A stretch of 43,878 nucleotides of DNA, from contig JAZNYY010000069.1 in NCBI GenBank assembly GCA_045594645.1, forward strand, positions 1 to 43,878, given 5' to 3'. The notes beneath the pieces are model-generated. The model saw nothing but the letters and a program-made list of their open reading frames with translations. It had not been told where the DNA came from and searched no databases. A program made the position numbers and the translations under genes. This DNA comes from Fimenecus sp045594645. Its GTDB lineage: Bacteria; Bacillota; Clostridia; Oscillospirales; Acutalibacteraceae. Every line of letters begins with the position of its first letter. The first letter of the stretch is position 1. Shown in pieces: positions 40,814 to 43,878 of this stretch.

Positions 40814-42736
40814 ATGATTTACGCTATTAAAAAATTTATCGCAGCTTTTGTTGCTTTGTGTCTGTCATTGGTATCAAACCCCAGTTCTACAGGGAATGCA
40901 GTAAATTCTCAAGAAATTATGGCAGAATATTATGTCAGCACGCAGGGAAGTGATACAAATGACGGAAGCAAAGACAATCCGTTTCTGACTATTGAAAGAG
41001 CTCAGCAAGAGGTTCGAAAAATTAGTGGAAATATGACGGGAGATATTATAGTTTGCATTACAGAGGGTACATATGTTTTAGAAAATCCTCTTGTCTTTGA
41101 CGAAAGAGATAGTGCAACCAATGATTTTTCCGTTAAATATATCGCCGACAGTAATGCTGTTATCAGTGGTGGTCAAGAAATAAAAGACTTTACTCTGTTC
41201 GACTCAGAAAAGAATATCTATTCCGCAAAAGTTCCTGATGGATTCACTTTCCGTCAGTTATATATAGACGGTGAAAAGCTGATAAGAGCAAGAAGCAACA
41301 CGGATTTCTCAACAAGAATTGTCGGTGCTTCCCGTTTTGATGAAAACAGAAATCTTATTCCCGAAAACCTTAACTATGGCGGCGAAGATTCGCTGGTTCA
41401 AGCGTCATATGGTGAAATATATCTTAATGCTGATGAATTTCAAGATTTCAACAATCTTCAAAAGGTTGAACTTCATATTCTTACAGCATGGGTTAAAAAT
41501 GTGCTTCGAGTTAAATCAGCAACAACAGAAAATGGTATAACCACAATCGGAATTCAGGACAATGAAAGTTCTTTGATTTTTAACCGTATGCACCCAAATA
41601 TAGACGGTTATTCTCACATGAGCACTCACGATTTCGTTTACTATATTGAAAATGCTTACGAACTCATTGACACTGATAATGAGTGGTATTTGGATGAAAG
41701 TTCGGATACGGTTTATATCAAAGTGCCTGAAAATACGGATGTAAATTCTGTGAATGTAATTGCACCCAGACTTGAAAATCTTGTTACGGTAAATTCGCAG
41801 GACAACAGTAAAATTAAAAATCTTTCTTTTGAAGGAATAACCTTCCAATATAGCACTTGGAATTTGCCGAGCGAAAAGGGACTTGTTGATGTACAGGCAG
41901 GTATGTTTGCAAATTACTGTATTTTCAAAACTAATGATATGGGTGTTTTAAGACCATCCGCATCCATATACGTTGCCAATACTGAAAACTTCACAATGAA
42001 AAACTGCACAGTAGAAAACATGGGCGCTGCAGGAGTTGATTTGCATTACGGCACAAAAAATTCCTTGATTCAAGATAATCTTATTCAGCATATCAGCGGA
42101 AACGGAATAATGATAGGTAAGTTCGTTGTTGATGAGAACACGGATATTCATATTGTATATAATCCCGAAGACGAGTCTGATATTTGTACAGGAGACAGAA
42201 TTGTAAACAACCGTGTTATGCATATAGGCACCGATTATGAAAGCTCTGTTGGTATTTGCGCAGGTTATCCCAGAAATATCCTTATTGCAAATAATGAGGT
42301 AGCTTATGCACCGTACACGGGCATATCAGTAGGCTTCGGCTGGTCAAATCAAGATAATGCAATGAGAGAAAACCGCATATTAAATAATGAAATTCATCAC
42401 ACAAGTCAGATTCTTTGCGATGCCGGAGGTATTTATACTCTTTCAAAACAGCCCGACTCTGAAATGAGTGGCAACTATATTCACGACATTGTTTTACCCG
42501 AATGGGCTGACTACGGAACAAGCGGTATATATATGGATGAGCAGACAGACGGCTATACTGTAAAGAATAATGTGCTTGAAAATGCTTGCGGTGTGGGTAT
42601 GAATCGAGTTGGCAATAACAATTATAAAGAAAAAACAATATATATAGATGCTGAACGCAATTATACGATTAATTCAATAATTGATAACGCTGGAGTTATT
42701 GATAATTTCGATACATACGCAAAATTGTTTTATTAA
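40814..42736 (+). CDS. Secreted right-handed beta-helix glycosidase, GH141-like
   Basis: A 640-residue protein with a signal peptide (first 30 residues), preceded by AAGGGGAAAATT. The mature part opens EYYVSTQGSDTNDGSKDNPF, typical of beta-helix carbohydrate enzymes. The parallel beta-helix region runs from about 330 to 600, with repeated N-x-I turns and LDNxI-type rungs (IQDNLIQHISGNGIMIG). GH141 members are fucosidases and pectin-side-chain or xylan enzymes. Assignment to GH141 rests on pattern only. It is divergent from GH95 and followed by a terminator. Confidence 0.75.
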   Translation: MIYAIKKFIAAFVALCLSLVSNPSSTGNAVNSQEIMAEYYVSTQGSDTNDGSKDNPFLTIERAQQEVRKISGNMTGDIIVCITEGTYVLENPLVFDERDSATNDFSVKYIADSNAVISGGQEIKDFTLFDSEKNIYSAKVPDGFTFRQLYIDGEKLIRARSNTDFSTRIVGASRFDENRNLIPENLNYGGEDSLVQASYGEIYLNADEFQDFNNLQKVELHILTAWVKNVLRVKSATTENGITTIGIQDNESSLIFNRMHPNIDGYSHMSTHDFVYYIENAYELIDTDNEWYLDESSDTVYIKVPENTDVNSVNVIAPRLENLVTVNSQDNSKIKNLSFEGITFQYSTWNLPSEKGLVDVQAGMFANYCIFKTNDMGVLRPSASIYVANTENFTMKNCTVENMGAAGVDLHYGTKNSLIQDNLIQHISGNGIMIGKFVVDENTDIHIVYNPEDESDICTGDRIVNNRVMHIGTDYESSVGICAGYPRNILIANNEVAYAPYTGISVGFGWSNQDNAMRENRILNNEIHHTSQILCDAGGIYTLSKQPDSEMSGNYIHDIVLPEWADYGTSGIYMDEQTDGYTVKNNVLENACGVGMNRVGNNNYKEKTIYIDAERNYTINSIIDNAGVIDNFDTYAKLFY

Positions 42737-42754
42737 TATATCTTCAAATAAGTT

Positions 42755-42796
42755 CAACCCAAGGTTAAATAACTCTGACCTTGGGTTGTTGATTTA
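42755..42796 (+). terminator. Terminator of the GH141-like gene
   Basis: CAACCCAAGGT (42755-42765) pairs perfectly with ACCTTGGGTTG (42778-42788), followed by TTGATTTAT. It lies 19 bases beyond the stop codon. Confidence 0.85.
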
Positions 42797-42798
42797 TA

Positions 42799-42838
42799 CG
42801 ACATTTTTATTTACAATATGTCGCATATGATATATAAT
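42799..42838 (+). promoter_or_regulatory. Promoter of the AraC-type gene with embedded operator
   Basis: TTTACA (42810-42815), 17 bases and TATAAT (42833-42838) form a near-consensus promoter. CGACAT (42799-42804) and ATGTCG (42818-42823) flank the -35 box. The same half-sites lie upstream of the GH141-like gene, where they precede rather than straddle the -35. This geometry suits autorepression here and activation there. Confidence 0.7.
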
Positions 42839-42854
42839 TTAACGGGTGATAAAA

Positions 42855-43526
42855 ATGATTACATTCAAATGGAATGATTTTGATTTTACTTTGATTCAAT
42901 TAGACAAAGGTGTTTTCATAAATGATATGGCAGGTCACAGTCATTCAAAAAACAGTTATGAGCTTCACTATATAGTTGACGGAGAAGGTACGCTTACTAC
43001 TGATAGTAAAGTGTATTCTCTCTCAAAAGGTGACTTTTTTGTAACAGGTCCCAATATTTATCATCAGCAATCAACCAATCCCGAAAAGCCTTTAACAGAG
43101 ATATTTATTTATCTTCAAGCATCGGAAAAGAAAACCAACGATGCTCTCGTTTCTTCTTTTTTATCAACTCATTTTTATTTTTCAAAGTGCGAAGAACTGC
43201 AAAATCTGTTCGAAGAAATTCTCAAGGAAAAGAACAACAAACTCTTAGGCTACGCAAGTGCTGTCGGCTCACTATTACAACTGTTGCTTCTCAAAATCAC
43301 AAGGCTATATATGCCCGCACTTGTCTCATTTTCAGATAATAAAGATAATCTCAATGACCGACGGTTTATAACCATTGAGCACGCATTTATAAACGATAGC
43401 GGTTCATTGACACTTTCAGAACTATCCGACTTAATTGGCGTTTGCGAAAGGCAAACTCAAAGGCTTTTGCGCAAGTATTATGGCAAATCTTTCAGGGAGA
43501 AAAAAGCAGAGTCATCAAACACGTAG
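42855..43526 (+). CDS. AraC-family regulator, C-terminally truncated
   Basis: A 223-residue protein from ATG 42855, preceded by GGGTGAT. An N-terminal cupin sensor (HSHSKNSYELHYIVDGEGTL...GDFFVTGPNIYHQ) is followed by a helical linker and the first helix-turn-helix (TLSELSDLIGVCERQTQRLLRKYYGKSF). The frame stops just after FREKKAESSNT. A full AraC domain needs about 45 more residues with the second helix-turn-helix. Adding one base in the A6 run at about 43501-43506 opens a frame reading SRVIKHVESENLIVKTHMAK and IADIRSTQIL, which resembles the missing helix. It may be a pseudogene or a frameshifted gene. It probably controls the adjacent glycosidases. Confidence 0.8.
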   Translation: MITFKWNDFDFTLIQLDKGVFINDMAGHSHSKNSYELHYIVDGEGTLTTDSKVYSLSKGDFFVTGPNIYHQQSTNPEKPLTEIFIYLQASEKKTNDALVSSFLSTHFYFSKCEELQNLFEEILKEKNNKLLGYASAVGSLLQLLLLKITRLYMPALVSFSDNKDNLNDRRFITIEHAFINDSGSLTLSELSDLIGVCERQTQRLLRKYYGKSFREKKAESSNT

Positions 43527-43616
43527 AAAGTGAAAATTTGATAGTAAAAACACATATGGCAAAAATAGCGGATATACGCTCAACGCAAATCTTATGAATT
43601 TTGCGGTTTAAGTTAA

Positions 43617-43654
43617 TACGAGGTAACACCGATTAAGTTCGATGTTACCCCGTA
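43617..43654 (+). terminator. Hairpin downstream of the AraC-type gene
   Basis: TACG-A-GGTAACA pairs with TGTTACC-C-CGTA around a CGATTAAGTTCG loop. Only a weak T run (TTTCTT) follows on the plus strand. It may end the AraC transcript. Confidence 0.5.
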
Positions 43655-43663
43655 TTTCTTGGT

Positions 43664-43691
43664 AAAAAAAGACCTAGTCAAAAACTAGGTC
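43664..43691 (-). terminator. Terminator next to the tRNA 3' fragment
   Basis: On the minus strand GACCTAGT-TTTTG-ACTAGGTC is followed by seven Ts. It would end transcription just after the tRNA 3' sequence at 43692-43714. Confidence 0.9.
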
Positions 43692-43714
43692 TGGTGCGAG
43701 AGACGGGACTTGAA
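43692..43714 (-). other. tRNA 3'-end fragment, probable attachment-site scar
   Basis: Minus-strand sequence reads TTCAAGTCCCGT then CTCTCGCACCA, the T-loop, 3' T-stem and acceptor end (with CCA) of a tRNA. The T-stem 5' half does not pair (TCGTG against CCCGT), and no matching GCGAGAG 5' acceptor end follows in the next 160 bases. It is therefore a 3' fragment, not a tRNA gene. Such fragments mark one end of an integrated element. Confidence 0.7.
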
Positions 43715-43731
43715 CACGAGTCTAACAGTAA

Positions 43732-43878
43732 TCAGCTAAAAAAATAAGGATTGATAGTGTCGAATTCTTTTTGACTACTATTCTTGTTAAACTTTAAAAG
43801 CTCCCTTGCAAAATCCATAATTAATTCCCAAAAAATTCCCAACTTATAAAAACAATCATTATTCGTATGTGTTTTTTG
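43732..43878 (-). CDS. C-terminal end of an unidentified protein (cut by the window edge)
   Basis: An open frame runs from the right edge to TGA at 43732-43734, giving 48 residues with FWELIMDFARELLKFN and ending DTINPYFFS. Its stop lies 17 bases before the tRNA 3' fragment, the position where tyrosine integrases often end. The visible residues are not enough to recognise an integrase. Confidence 0.35.
   Translation of the reverse strand, partial: QKTHTNNDCFYKLGIFWELIMDFARELLKFNKNSSQKEFDTINPYFFS

Noticed and set aside
43690..43760. Complete tRNA gene
   Set aside because: Only the T-loop and acceptor 3' part match; the 5' acceptor, D arm and anticodon arm are missing and the T stem does not pair.

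Overview
The window reads as a chromosome segment of a low-to-mid GC, spore-lineage Clostridia bacterium, most like gut Oscillospiraceae/Ruminococcaceae. The grounds are the canonical S10 ribosomal operon, a SpoVAC protein, a PadR-DUF1700-PspC operon, secreted modular glycosidases and many palindromic intergenic repeats. This placement is an inference from gene content, not from a database search.

Layout. (1) Positions 1-4.9 kb, minus strand: the S10 operon (rpsJ, rplC, rplD, rplW, rplB, rpsS, rplV, rpsC, start of rplP) with a clear promoter and a roughly 310-nt structured leader. rplC has no ATG/GTG/TTG at the expected place; the codon after its Shine-Dalgarno is ATC. A folded spacer separates rplW and rplB. 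(2) 5-7 kb: intergenic repeats, a small coiled-coil protein, and a PadR-controlled envelope operon. (3) 7.1-24.9 kb, minus strand: the accessory heart of the window. Two promoters drive ten co-oriented genes: an anchored Ig-like protein, two Wzz/BY-kinase-like proteins with Tyr-rich tails, an ABC exporter, a roughly 2,960-residue secreted GH2 glycosidase, an 82-residue Cys-containing RiPP-precursor-like peptide, a lipoprotein, an HPr-kinase-like protein, a radical SAM/SPASM enzyme and a PqqD-like recognition protein. I read this as an undescribed RiPP pathway joined to a surface glycosidase and an exopolysaccharide-type export/kinase module. (4) 25-38 kb: mostly housekeeping or envelope genes, including a condensation-fold acyltransferase, OadB/OadG-like Na+ pump subunits behind a yybP-ykoY (Mn2+)-type riboswitch, DUF554, a domain-permuted GH3, a papain-like hydrolase with a patatin, SpoVAC and MscS. 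(5) 38-43.5 kb: a glycan island with divergent GH95 and GH141-like genes and an AraC regulator that lacks its second helix-turn-helix. A shared inverted repeat lies in both promoter regions. (6) The right edge has a tRNA 3'-end fragment and terminator that look like an integration scar.

How the parts may work together. In the RiPP region the PqqD-like protein would hold the leader, the SPASM enzyme would modify the core, the HPr-kinase-like protein could phosphorylate the peptide (which ends in Ser-Ser), and the ABC protein could export it. The precursor follows the giant glycosidase gene by 28 nt, so the two are probably co-transcribed. A hairpin after the precursor would keep the enzyme genes at a lower level. 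In the glycan island the AraC-type protein probably controls the two fucose-type glycosidases and itself.
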